From NCBI RefSeq assembly GCF_030936135.1, contig NC_082603.1, positions 11,872,880 to 11,936,879 of the forward strand: 64,000 nucleotides of DNA. Direction: 5' to 3'. Position 1 is the stretch's first letter. Each line of letters opens with the position of its first letter. The DNA is from Gavia stellata. Taxonomy: Eukaryota > Chordata > Aves > Gaviiformes > Gaviidae. Made by a program: the position numbers and the translations under genes. The notes beneath the pieces are model-generated. The model was not told the DNA's origin and ran no database searches. It saw nothing but the letters and a program-made list of their open reading frames with translations. Shown here one piece after another: positions 1 through 16,931 of the stretch.

Positions 1-216
1 GCCCCGCCGAGCCCCTGCCTTCGCGGGCCAACTTGCAGCCTGGCTCGGGCGGGCACCGGGGCACCAGCGCCGAGGCGACGGTGAGCCGACGGCGAGGCCC
101 CGGCCAGGAGGTGCAACCGCGGCCGGGGAACCGTCAATCTGGCCGGCGGGAGCCTTCCCTGGAGTGCAGGCGCCCCGCCGGTCACTGCCCGGGGCCACCG
201 GCCCCGCTGCAGTTCC

Positions 217-234
217 GGGGGGGGGGGGGGGGGG
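217..234 (+). repeat. Run of 18 G in the CpG island
   Basis: An uninterrupted G homopolymer of 18 bases sits in the CpG island. It could form G-quadruplex structures, and its exact length is the kind of value that sequencing often gets wrong. Confidence 0.9.
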
Positions 235-765
235 CGGTCTCGTTCCCGGTCCGCGCAAAACTGACTCTAAGTTTATGGCAGGGGGAGTTACGCGGGGAAG
301 TCCTGCCGAGCACCCCGTGTGCCACACACCGTCCCGAAACGGCGCCCCGAGGGCTCTGCCCCGCCGGGGCGGCGCCCGCAGGCACAACGCAGGTGGCAGG
401 GGCGGCGGTGCGAAACTTCGCCGCGGCGTCGGGGCTCTCTCCTGCGGATTTGCGCCCTTGCGGGGTACCCGCTAAGGCAGCGGGATGCCCGAGCTAGGAT
501 GGCGCTGGAAATGCCTCTGTGGGGCGGGACGGGGCCGTTCGCGGTGCCCTGCTCCTGGCCGGAGCGCTGCGCGGAGGGAGGCAGCGGAGACCCCGCCCGA
601 CGGCCGCCGCGGGGGGGGTCGGCTCCCTGCCTCGGAGCCGGCAGCCCGGTACGCGGACACTGCCCGCCCCGCCCTGCCCTGCGCGCCTCTCCCGGGGCAG
701 AAACTCCCATCCCGGCTACTCTTTCGAAATTATCCCCTCTCCTCCCGGGTGCCTGCTGGGAAGCA

Positions 766-774
766 GGGGCGGGG
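766..774 (+). promoter_or_regulatory. GC box (Sp1/KLF-type)
   Basis: GGGGCGGGG is a full match to the Sp1/KLF consensus. It is one of several GGGCGG-like words in the island and is given as the clearest example. Binding is inferred from the motif only. Confidence 0.45.
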
Positions 775-1762
775 TGGGCCGGGGGCCTCGGAGGTGCTGG
801 GGCGGCCCGCCCGCCCCTTTCCTCGCCGGCTGAGGAGGCTCCGTGCCAGGGCATGGCGCTCGGAAAACCCCTGCTTTCCCACTTGGTTTTTCCTGCGAGG
901 AGGGGGAACTTCGTCCCAGCGCCGGGCCCTGGAGCCACAGCCGCGGGAGCAGAGGGGAGGGCCGGGCCCTCCTCCTCCTCCGCCCGCGGCCGCCCCGTGT
1001 CCGCCCCACGCCCTGGCAGGCGGCGATCCCCGGCCACCCCGAGGTGGCTCTGGAAACGTTTCCCCGGCGGTGTGCTGGCAGGTTAATGCCCCCCGCGCTC
1101 CTCGGCAGCTCCTCCGAGCGCCGGGGCGCAGCCCCCTTGCCCTGGCGGAGGGGCGCGCAGCTCCCGCGCTCCGAGTCCGGGGGCTTCGGGCGGACTCCGG
1201 CCGCCCCGGTGCCCCCGAACTGTGGCAGCCGCGAGGTTACCGGCGAAGAGGCGACATCCAAAGCGGTGCCGCTGCGATGCCCGGCGCCTCTCGCCTTGCT
1301 TAGGAGCCCTCCGCTGCCGCTGTGCTTGCCGAGCAGATCGGAGGTTTAGCAGCAGGGAAGGGGAAGGAAACCGGCCCCGCGGTGAGCGGCGGAGTTTCTT
1401 TTTGGGAATAACCGGAGCGGCTGACTGGGCTTTTTGTGGGGGGAGCTCTTCGTGAGTGACGGCGCTCTGTGCCTTCATTCAGCTTGCTTTACCCCCCCGC
1501 CCCCCCGTCCCCTCCTGACGGCCGGCTCCTCCCCGCCTTTTCCCGAGCGGCAAAAACTTCAGGCGGCCCCGGCGCGCAGTTTTCCCGCCAGCCCCCGGTA
1601 CCAGGAGCCGCCGGCTGGGCAGACCCCGACCGCATCCCCCGAGGACGGCAGTCCCGGCCCGCTATCCCTCTGCCGACCCGCGGGGAGCCGCGCCGACGGG
1701 GGCTGAAGGCGTCTCCCCCGTCGCCGCGGGACCGCTGGCTGCGGAACGCGGGAGCTCTGGGC

Positions 1763-1873
1763 ATGCAGCGCCCACCCCACGGGCTGGGGCAGGGCCAGAG
1801 AGCGAGCTGGCTCGGAGGGGCGGCCGTCACCCCGAGACAACGAGTTTGGGGGGCGCGGAGGACGTTGTTTTAA
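1763..1873 (+). other. Possible 36-codon upstream ORF in the 5' leader
   Basis: An ATG at 1763-1765 opens a frame of 36 codons that stops at TAA 1871-1873. If a transcript starts upstream of it and uses the donor at 1887, this frame ends 12 bases before the ATG formed at the splice junction and is in the same frame as that ATG. It could then lower or time translation of the short receptor. The peptide resembles nothing I know and is Arg/Gly/Pro-rich, as expected of GC-rich sequence. Whether it is transcribed is unknown. Confidence 0.3.
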
Positions 1874-1892
1874 GCTGGTTTTGCAAGTAAGT
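1874..1892 (+). other. NR5A2: Candidate 3' end of an alternative first exon with donor at 1887
   Basis: The sequence TTTTGCAA followed by GTAAGTAA gives a perfect GTAAGT donor core at 1887-1892, just at the 3' border of the CpG island. The exon would end at 1886. Joining A1886 to T2393-G2394 makes ATG TCC CAG TTT AAA ATG, which is in frame with the zinc-finger exon. The base at -3 of that ATG is G (1883), a favourable start context, and an in-frame TAA lies at 1871-1873. The start of the exon cannot be placed. The implied intron would be 506 bp (1887-2392). This is inferred from sequence, without transcript support. Confidence 0.45.
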
Positions 1893-3800
<1,908 letters not shown>

Positions 3801-3942
3801 GGATTCTTTAAGCGAACAGTCCAGAATAACAAAAGGTACACATGTATAGAAAATCAGAATTGCCAGATTGACAAAACACAGAGAAAACGATGCCCTTACT
3901 GTCGATTTCAAAAATGTCTAAGTGTTGGAATGAAATTGGAAG
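3801..3942 (+). CDS. NR5A2: NR5A2 exon: second zinc finger
   Basis: The exon is 142 bases, phase 0 in and phase 1 out. It starts with [10 protein letters not shown], the recognition helix continuing the P-box, and encodes the second zinc module with ligands C50, C56, C66 and C69, ending VGMKLE plus the first base of the next Ala codon. Basic residues follow the fingers, as in all NR5A receptors. The donor GTAAGA is strong. Every key residue for zinc and DNA binding is present, and there is no frameshift. The codon after the exon joins as G|CT across 3942/6685, giving Ala, which fixes the junction. Together with the previous exon this completes the C4-type nuclear receptor DNA-binding core. 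Confidence 0.98.
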
Positions 3943-8206
<4,264 letters not shown>

Positions 8207-11200
8207 AGATCTTCTGTCTCAAAAAAACCCTCAAGATGATGAACTCACATCACATCTGAATTTCCCTATTATATTGCTAGTTACTGAATCTGTCTGCTAC
8301 AGAGACATTTTTGCCACAACTATTTGCTGCTGAAATGTGTAAAGTTTTGTGACCACCTATAATTTCTTGCTGACTACTGTCAAGCTAAGGGAAAATAATA
8401 CAATATCCAAATACAACAATTACTGTAGAAGTTCACTGAGAATTGAATCTACATGAATCAAGAGCGCAGAAGGGAGATCCCATTAAAAAGCTGCAGTCAG
8501 GATGCTTGCCACAACAGTATTTCTGTCATAACCATAATGATGTGGGCACATGAAATAAAGCCTGATTACAAGAAAAGCAAGCTGTATATGTTGCACATAC
8601 AATTCCAGCTTCTCTCCAATTTTTCATGAGAATCATTGCAGGAACCATTAAAAACTCAGTCTAGATAAGAAGAAAGAAGGGAGGAGGTTTACTCAGAGGG
8701 GAAAAAGAAAATGGACTAAAGAGGAAAAGATTGTCACATCTTTGCTTGCTAAGCTGTTTACAATTTTATAGTAAGCTATAAGCCATGCTACCCTTTTTAA
8801 AGAATTTAAAAATGAAAATTGCAAACATGTTACATTTCCAATAGACTATGTTCTAAATGTCAGGGACTACATACCTTAGTATTTGTACACTTTACATCTT
8901 AGAAACTTAGAGTTCAGACAGTTTCATACCTTCTGGCATATCCAGATCTTTTTTCTTTTTTTTTAGTTGGACAAGATCAACTAAACTGCACAGCATTCCA
9001 GAACAATAACAACACACTTGGAAAGCCATCCACATCCAATATTTAGGGACCAGATTACACACAATGCTAAGAACTTGAAGTTTCTCAACTTCAAAAAAGT
9101 GAGGTGCTCAGAACATGTTTAGATCAGACTATCTACATTGTTAACAGCACCAGGCAATGCCATCTCTCTTTGCAGCTGAGAGGAGATGATCAGAATTAAA
9201 CAAAGGATTTTCAAACCTTTCCTGGCCACAGCTCTCTTCTGTCCACCCATGGTTTCAGCTCCTTCTGATCAAGGTAGCTAAAGCAACTATTTCAGATTGC
9301 TCCACAGAACATGAATACCTGTGAGAGAGGGGAAACAAAAAAAACACCTAAGGGTATGACAGAGATTTTAAATGCAGAAGGAAGGGAAAAGGCAACTGTG
9401 ATAAAAATGCAGCTAGATTTTCAGAACAGCTAACTTTGTTCCCTACATATACACAGCTAAGAAGTATGTATTTGCTTGAGAAGATACTTTTCTATTATTC
9501 CTACTTGTCTAAACAACTGAATCTTGAGACGTCTTTCAGATTAGACAAGTGCATTAGCAGATCTCTGGGACTAAAATTTTAAATTACTCAAATAATTAAA
9601 CAGTAAAAAAGTACAAATGCAGTTTGTATGAAATTCATTTTGATTTTGTCACGATAAGTGATGCCTTGCAAAACTGGCTGTGAGTTGCTAAACAGCATGT
9701 TTGCAATTCTTTACTATATCTTTTCACTTCATTCTAAATTTAGTCTTACACATTTGTCTCTTCAATTCATATAAAAGCGCAAACATTTTCCTTTCTGCTA
9801 CACCTAGAGATTTGTCGTTAGCAGAGTTCAGGAGGGACTAAAAAGGAGGACATGATAAAAAATGCTGTCCCAGTCCATCAGTGGTTTAGGCCACATTTAC
9901 CCTAGAGATAATAAAAAACACCACTAAACTACAGTTTTTAAGTTTCCTCTTTTTCTTTCTATTTAGCTGAAAATTTGATTTCTTAAAGAGATCTCAAGTG
10001 ATAACAAACATGTTTTAAAATTTTATTTTATGAAGCTTTTATCAGCTTACGCTTATCACAATCTTCTCACTCGTTGCTCTACAAATTGTCAACATGTCTT
10101 TTGGAATGTGTTATACATGTAAGCATGTAAAAGGTAAAAATATTGACTGGGCGAAACTACCTACGGCATGCACTGCATTTTACAGGATTTGACCTGTGTA
10201 TGAATTTAAGTATGTAATTTAAGGCTAATGCTCATACTTGCTAAGGAGCAGATCCTCTCATCTTCATGTTGGATATCAGAAATTAATGGAAATATTAATG
10301 AAGCAAACTAGTCAGAATTAATAATAATGTCAGAGTAAGATCCAAAGCAGCCAGTTGCAATCCAGTAACTTTGAATTTAACACCCGCTAAAATTCGCAAT
10401 ATACTTATCTGTCTCATGAAGTCAGAATACTTTGTAATTAGTCATTACATCACAAATTCTGGGTTTTGACATCACATATTAGTTCCTTATTCATAATGAG
10501 AAATGTTTCTGTATAGTTCTTTGAAGACAGATGAAATAAGAATACAGAGATAACCTCCCAGTAGACTCATGATGATACTAATAGTAATAGTAAAGAAGGC
10601 CTTTGTTTGCTATTCTGGAGTTGTTGAAAGCTCAGTAAATATAAAAGTAAGATATATCCATCTTATCCTCAGCTAAGAAAACTCGGGAATGCCTTGGGGA
10701 TGCTAGATTTGTGGCCAGCTGTCTTAGTCAGGTGAAAGGTCTTTGTACAAAGCTAAAAAGAAAATATTGCAAGAGTTTCTAGAGTCCAAAGGTTAGCTGG
10801 CCCCGAGAAAGGATGCAGACAGTTCCACTGGACTGCTCTTTCCTCATCAGCCTGCATCAGGGAAAATTCAACAACTACTTCCAAAGCTAAGTACTCCTGA
10901 ACCCATAAAAGAAAGCAGTCTCTGCTTGGGGCAGGAAGAAAAGAAGACCTGCACTGTAGAACTGTCCTCAGGATACTTTCTCCTGGCTGAGGATCAGAAA
11001 ATTAACTAAATGTTGATAGTCACAAAACAGGCACTAAAGGACTTGTGACTCAAAATATTACCTTGACTTATTTGGCTATTTTAGTGAGGATGTCATAGGT
11101 CAAAGTACTATGTGAGCACAAATCCATTTAGTGAATGATTGCAGGAAGAGTCAGTGTACTTCATGTTAAAGAAGCTCATCCTAGAACTATTCACTGAGTT

Positions 11201-12908
11201 TGCAAATTTAGGCCAGTCATTGATGTCAGACTGTATCAGTTCTGGGACAGATTTCTTGCTATAAGTATAAATTTGTCCATACTTACACTAGCTGCAAATG
11301 TGGCGTTCAAAGAAACAATGGTTTAAGCACGTATCTCGAAATGACCCTATCTATAGAACTTGTACTGTACATGGTAACACAGATGTTTTGGCAGCTAGTA
11401 AGCTAAGAGAGGCCTAGTTTTGTATTACATATTTCCCGTAAGTACAACTATATTATCAGAGTTTCAAATTATGTCTTAAAGCAGCGCAAACGTAGTGTGA
11501 ATAGGATTAACAGAACTCCTGGAGTCTCTTAATTTTTTCTGTAAAATGTATTTAGATAGATATAGCAATATAATACGCAATATATCAGCTTTAATTTCAA
11601 ATTGCAGTCTCTATGTTACTAAGTATCAAGTAATGCATAAAAAATAAGGAATTACAGTACAGAAATCCAATTATTAAACTGAATTAACACAGAATAGGAA
11701 AAAAATAGGGTTGTGGGTTTTTGAGAAAAAATATCAGCAGTGGAATACCTTAGAAGTTCTTCAGGGTGATGAAAGGTTGATATATTATTTAGACTTAAGT
11801 AATCAAAGGCAATTTGATAACTTGAAGTGCTTTTGGACTTTGTAGCATGCGTTTATCAGGACAGGAAACGTAACTAACATAGCTGATGAAAGAGAAGTTC
11901 TGCAGTGTTCTTTTGATCAGGGAAGCTGCCAGAAACTGAGGTCCAGGACTTCCCTTAATGTCAGTAATCATCAGATTAGTTAAAATGTTGTCATGTGTGA
12001 CTGTTGATTTTTAGTCTGGCTTAAGCGTATCTGGATCTGAAAAAAAATATTTCTCAAATACTTAAAAAATTTGGAGGTAAGGGAAAAGTATTTCTCTTAC
12101 ACAGCCAAGTAAGTCTTTGCTTTAGAATCATTAGTTTAATTCACAAACTGTAGAATCATTGCTATAGAAGGAAGCCTCAGCAGAGAAACCAGGGCTTAAT
12201 GAAGCATGGGATTATACCTGCCACCTAGCTGAACCTTGTAGGGGAACGCTGTTAGAAGTTAACTTCATGATTTTCTTCTGCCTCTCCTCTGAACAAAGGA
12301 TGAGAGTAAATGCTGTATTTCAGCATGCGGGCATGTAATTTTGCAGCCTTTCTAAACAGTTTGTTCAGTGCTAAGCCTCTGGTACTTTTTCTAGAGGTAA
12401 GGAGAAAGATGACATTCTCCTTTGTCCATTCATGTCAGAGCTGGATACTTTAGTTTCACTCTGCCATATAACGTTACCACCTCTGACAGCAGGAGACCGA
12501 GTTCAGTCACTCTGGATTTAGTCATTTTTCCATCCAAAACTGATGTTAAGCATCATGCTGAGACTAAGAGCTATGCTCCATGTAGGTGTTTTTTGAAGGG
12601 CTGCCACTTCTACACTTGAGTGGATCTGCAGTCCCAAGTTCACTGTAACAAGCTTACCCAGGTTCCCATGAATAGCCATGATGCAATAACAATGTTTTGT
12701 TACTGTTAGAGAAAATCTGAGCAAGTAACAATTCCAAAAGCTGTCCAGCCCATCCTAATGCTAGTGACAAGCAGAGATATAGTAGGCTGCAGTTTGGACA
12801 TGGAGAATTACATAGCTACAGCCACTCCTGTCACATGGCCTGAAGCAGGCACTGCAGCCTTGATGGGACGGAAGAGCCACCCTTGCATGTTCATCTGTGA
12901 GTTGGAGG

Positions 12909-12909
<1 letters not shown>

Positions 12910-12940
<31 letters not shown>
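12910..12940 (-). repeat. Poly(T) tract of 31; possible poly(A) tail of a - strand retrocopy
   Basis: A run of 31 T is followed by ACACAAAACAGAAG and then TTTAAT. On the - strand this reads ATTAAA, about 14 bases, then 31 A, the layout of an mRNA 3' end with poly(A) signal and tail. That suggests a retroposed transcript end inserted antisense. I could not identify a parent gene in 12941-14000 or a flanking duplication, so a simple slippage-expanded homopolymer is equally possible. Confidence 0.5.
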
Positions 12941-12945
<5 letters not shown>

Positions 12946-13450
12946 AAACAGAAGTTTAATATTACAGTTTAATTTTTTTCTTCAAAGTGTGAGTTTCCAA
13001 TTTAAGTTTGACAATTGTCAGCAGTGCCAGTAGAAAGATTACTTGGGTGCATTACCAAACATATATCACATTGCTGTAGGGCAACGTGAAAAAGTAGTGC
13101 TCTTTAGATTTTGCATGCTGCGGCTAGTCCAAAGTGATATGAAAGTGAATTCTAATAATGACTGCTCTGCTGGCTGAGAAACTGAACAGTGAATGCTCAG
13201 CCATGTTAACATAATCTATTGTATTTCCAGACCACAGTTTTTAACTGTTATTTTCTGCTGTGAGAATTTGATCTTTTTGACAAATAATGGAGAGAGCTTT
13301 GCACATTAAAAATTAAACAATTCTAGTCTCTTGGAAAATCAGATAAATTTCCTAGTTTTGCTTAAGAAAGTCACAGTTTTATTGGTAGAAAGACAGATCT
13401 TCACTTGCAAAGAACTCCATTTTTTGCAAGTTTTTGCCACAAAAAAGCCA

Positions 13451-13472
13451 CCCCACCCCACCCCCACCCCCC
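13451..13472 (-). repeat. C-rich tract; - strand G-quadruplex motif
   Basis: Four blocks of C (4, 4, 5 and 6) are separated by single A. On the - strand this is four G-tracts with one-base loops, a canonical and very stable G-quadruplex pattern. Confidence 0.8.
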
Positions 13473-13532
13473 GCAAATTATGACATTTCTTACAATCAGG
13501 CAGTAAATCTTACTACAGGAAGAGAACTTGTT

Positions 13533-13602
13533 TCATTCAGATCCAGTGTTTTTGTATGATATCTGTATCATTCAGATCCAGCACTTGCGTACAATACCTG
13601 TA
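13533..13602 (+). repeat. Two tandem copies of a 35-bp unit
   Basis: Each unit begins TCATTCAGATCCAG and ends in CTGTA (13533-13567 and 13568-13602). The copies differ in their middles, so the duplication is not very recent. Confidence 0.75.
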
Positions 13603-15119
13603 TGATATTTCTGTGTATGGGATGTTTCCCAGTTACAGTGAAAGTTTGCCTCTATAAATCTATCAAGGCTGTTCAGATTTAAGGATGTTCTTCTGTTAAC
13701 CTGTAGCCTTTAGGATCACCTAAAGAATCATGAAGTCCTAGCCATGCTGAAGTCACTTACAGACTTCCTGTCAGCCCTGCTGAAGCCCTATAATATAAAT
13801 GGATGTTCTTCTATACTTTCATATGTAGAGGTAAGCTGCTCCAGATCAAGGGATGACCATCTTTGTATATACAGCACTGTGGAGTCAATAGCTCACATAA
13901 TCAGCTCTAGGGCTGAAAAATGCTGACAAATGACAAGAAAAGCAGAGGAAAGCGTGATTTATGAAGAAAGATTAAGAAATGTGAATATTCATAGCTTGAT
14001 GAAGCAATGAATACAACCATACAGCAGTCAGGTAGAAGCACAACATCTGAACAAAACAAAGACCTTGGAGAGTGAGGAACAGTGTTCTACCTGTAGTAGA
14101 ACCAATAAGATAGTTTCCACAACACTCAGTCATCAGACTCATTGGAGAAAAGTCCTGAGAACTGAGAGCTTTCAAATTGTGCTGTAAATTGTAAAATCAC
14201 TTAGAACAGGTTGGACACACTATATAGCTATATAAGCACAGGAACATACTAGAGGACTTAAGTCTTCTCCATTTCCAATTTTGAAATTATTATAAAATGG
14301 AGTTTCAAATAGAGGGAGTAAAATCAAGAGGCAGACTGCACTTATCTATCTGGTATCTCTCTAGTTCCAAACTTTGGCCAGTATGCATTAACAAGTAGAT
14401 TTTCGGACTTCTAAAATACAACAACCCATCTATTGCCAGGGAAACATGTCATTTTATGCTAGCCAAAAACTTAGCCATAGATTTAATTTTTTTTGTCATG
14501 CATTGAAGCTATCATGGCTTGCTGTATTTCATAGCCTCAAGTTACAAGACTGCTTGCAAAAGTAAGCAAAGAAAAACTTCATGTGCTGGAAATAAAATTC
14601 AGTTCCTTGTTCCCCCCAACCCCCATAAGCCAATATGCAAAAATAGCAACCTCAAGAAAGGGTGAGTTTTAGTACCAGAGGAAATAATATTTTAAAAATT
14701 AGTTCAAACCTGAGTGCAATTCAAGAAATATCCAAATAAATGATAAACATCTGGTTTGAGCGCCATTATAGCCAATGTGAAGAGAGTGGCAATGTCCAAA
14801 ATCTGGTACTCTATTAAGTGAGTCCAGTACAGATCTTTTAGTAAAGTGACATATAAAGTAGCTATTTAATCCTTCCCACTTTTTCCCTATCTGGCTGGAA
14901 AGAGCAGTTAAAAGCAAACTGAAATATAACATCACTGTCTTTAAGACAGCCTTTAACTGTTTTCTGATTTTGGTTTTGTTTTTTTTTTCCTAACAAGAAA
15001 CCTCTTAATCATCAAGTTTCATTTCAACTCTGAATAAAAAGCACAGTTTTTTTCAGAGTTAATGTTGGCTAAATCGCAACACACTGTCTTACCACATTAT
15101 AAAATTGATTTGAAACATT

Positions 15120-15960
15120 CGCTCTCCACACGCCACAGAAACCACCAGGCGCTGCCGCCCCCACCTCCTCAGCCCTCTGAGGGGCACAGGCCTGCCGCCC
15201 CTGCGCCCAAACCAGGGCAGGCCCCAGGGGGGCAGGCCCCGGGGGGGCAGGCAGGACTGGCTCACCCCACCACCCTCACACGGGGCCTTGCGAGCCCCAG
15301 GGACGAGGTATGATTTGAAAGGACAAGGTAAGGGCACACACAGGCAGCACGAGAACCTTACCTGTGAGGCAGCTGAGGGAGGGCCAGGGCCTTGGCTGGA
15401 GCTTAAATGGCTCCGTGGGTGGGGGCCAGGTGGGGCCGTTAGGGCCTGCAGGTGCTCTCAAGGCCCTGTGTCAGGAAGAGGAGCTGTGCCCTGCACAGGA
15501 CATCAGCAAATAACTCTGGCAGCTAACTCAAGGGCTGTGGCTCTGCCTCTCTCACACGTTCCTTCTCCCTGACCTGAGACTGACTCTTTGCTGTGTAAAA
15601 GGGCTACGGGTGGGCAGCTGAGGTGCCGCGTGAGGCTGAACACTGTCCCCTCGGCAGCCACTCTGCTGCCCGCGTTTCTGCACCTGCATGGCACTCAAAC
15701 CCTGCTGCGGGGAAGGGCAAGGTGTGTGTCGGGGTCGGTGCCCAACCCTGGGCTCGAGGCGTGGACGGCCTGGGTGGGAGCAGGGCTGAGGGGCTCTAGC
15801 AGCCCCTCCCTGGGAAGGGGCCACCTCCTTCCCCATGTCACCATTAGGAGTGGGCTGCAACAGGCTGCTGTGCCCTTCACCTGTCCTGCTAGGCAACACT
15901 GCTTGGGTGTAAAAAGGAGATACGTAAACAGGCATCAGGGTGCCAGCACACTGAACAGGG
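15120..15960. other. GC-rich patch in the long intron, function unknown
   Basis: About 0.8 kb of GC-rich sequence stands out in an AT-rich intron. It has open frames on both strands (one on + from 15588 to 16262), but their proteins are low in any recognisable motif and rich in Pro, Gly, Ala and Arg, so I do not call a gene. A good donor-like site, AAG|GTAAGG, lies at 15328 on +. It could be a cryptic exon, a regulatory element or an unrecognised retroposed piece. Confidence 0.5.
15214..15256 (+). repeat. G-rich short tandem repeat
   Basis: GGGCAGGCCCC is repeated about every 13 bases with G runs of 3, 6 and 7 between copies, ending in GGCAGGCAGGA. The G tracts make quadruplex formation on + plausible. 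Confidence 0.65.
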
Positions 15961-16908
15961 CCGTAGCTGCCTGGGCTTGTCCTCCGCAGAGGTGCAGCAC
16001 CCTTACTTCTGCCTGCACATCTCTGAGTGAACGGCAGCTACCAGGGAAGGAGAAAGGGTCTCTGCTGAAAGGCAAACCGCCAGTTAGTCTCACGCTTTGC
16101 TTTAACGTTTCCCCAAATCCATCTGCTTTCAGTAGAGTTGAAAGACACACACCAAATTTTTCCCTAAAATGTTCTTTATTTGCTGTTTTGAAACAGGGAC
16201 TGAAAGTTGTTGCTATTGGCATCAGTACAGGCACATTTGTAGAGCAACTACAGAAGATATAAAAGGGCAAATTTAAGAAGGAATTGAGAAAAACTAAGAA
16301 AGAGATAAAATACAGTGCCAGTGGAAAAGTGAAGCTATAGTTTTAGATGGACATCCTCAATGTCTTTTTTCCACTCTTGTAACTGGTAGAAGTTCAGTTA
16401 TAGGTGGTTAGGCAAACATCAGGGCAGTTTGGGCAAATAAATATTTAACACTGTGTCTTGGAAACACCCCAGTCATTAAAAGCAACCATTACAAACAAAA
16501 AAAAGATATGATAAATTAGTAAAATAACATACCAAATAATCATACTGTGGTGAAAAAAGAAATGTCATTTTGTCTAATTCTGGAATCATCTGTCATACCC
16601 ATCACTTGGAGAGGGAAAGAAACTGAAATCTGTTTTCAGAAATTCAGAAATAGAAAAATGCTTTTTACATCTAAATACAGCTCTTCCATTTGTTGAAAGA
16701 AAAGGTACTTTGATATTTGTTGCTAAATAAAATCTTGGATCAAGTAAATTTAATTTAAAAAATTAGTGAAGGCAACAATAAACACAGGAAATATACATGA
16801 ATAAAGTGTTCTAAAAGTCAGGCAACTCTTTTAAGACTATAAATATCACCTAAGCAAGGCCACTATAATTAGCAAAGGGTGAACAAAAGAAGACATCCAG
16901 AAATAGAT

Positions 16909-16931
16909 GGGGAGGGGGGAGGTTGGGAGGG
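16909..16931 (+). repeat. G-quadruplex motif
   Basis: G4, G6, G3 and G3 tracts are separated by A, AGGTT and A, which fits the usual four-tract quadruplex pattern on the + (non-template) strand of the NR5A2 intron. Confidence 0.7.

Larger units (their letters stand above)
1..1870. promoter_or_regulatory. NR5A2: CpG island, probable internal NR5A2 promoter
   Basis: The first 1.87 kb is extremely rich in G+C and CpG, in sharp contrast with the AT-rich sequence that follows from about 1870. It holds many GC boxes, for example GGGGCGGGG at 766-774, and I see no TATA box in it, as is usual for CpG-island promoters. It begins before the window, so its true size is unknown. The DNA-binding-domain exon lies only about 0.5 kb downstream on the + strand, and I find no exon here encoding the known far N-terminal residues of NR5A2. 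The inference is an internal promoter for a shorter receptor; activity on the - strand is also possible. Long open frames on both strands here are what GC-rich DNA gives by chance. Confidence 0.8.

Noticed and set aside
288..1303. Long open frames on both strands in the CpG island (for example 319-1086 + and 288-1037 -)
   Set aside because: They overlap each other in several frames, are rich in Pro, Gly, Arg and Ala, show no domain I know, and are expected in GC-rich DNA where stop codons are rare.
12758..13033. + strand frame with a poly-Phe run
   Set aside because: It is the translation of the T31 homopolymer.
15588..16262. 224-codon + strand frame in the GC-rich intronic patch
   Set aside because: No recognisable motif, overlapped by an equally long - strand frame, and no splice or promoter context that demands a gene.
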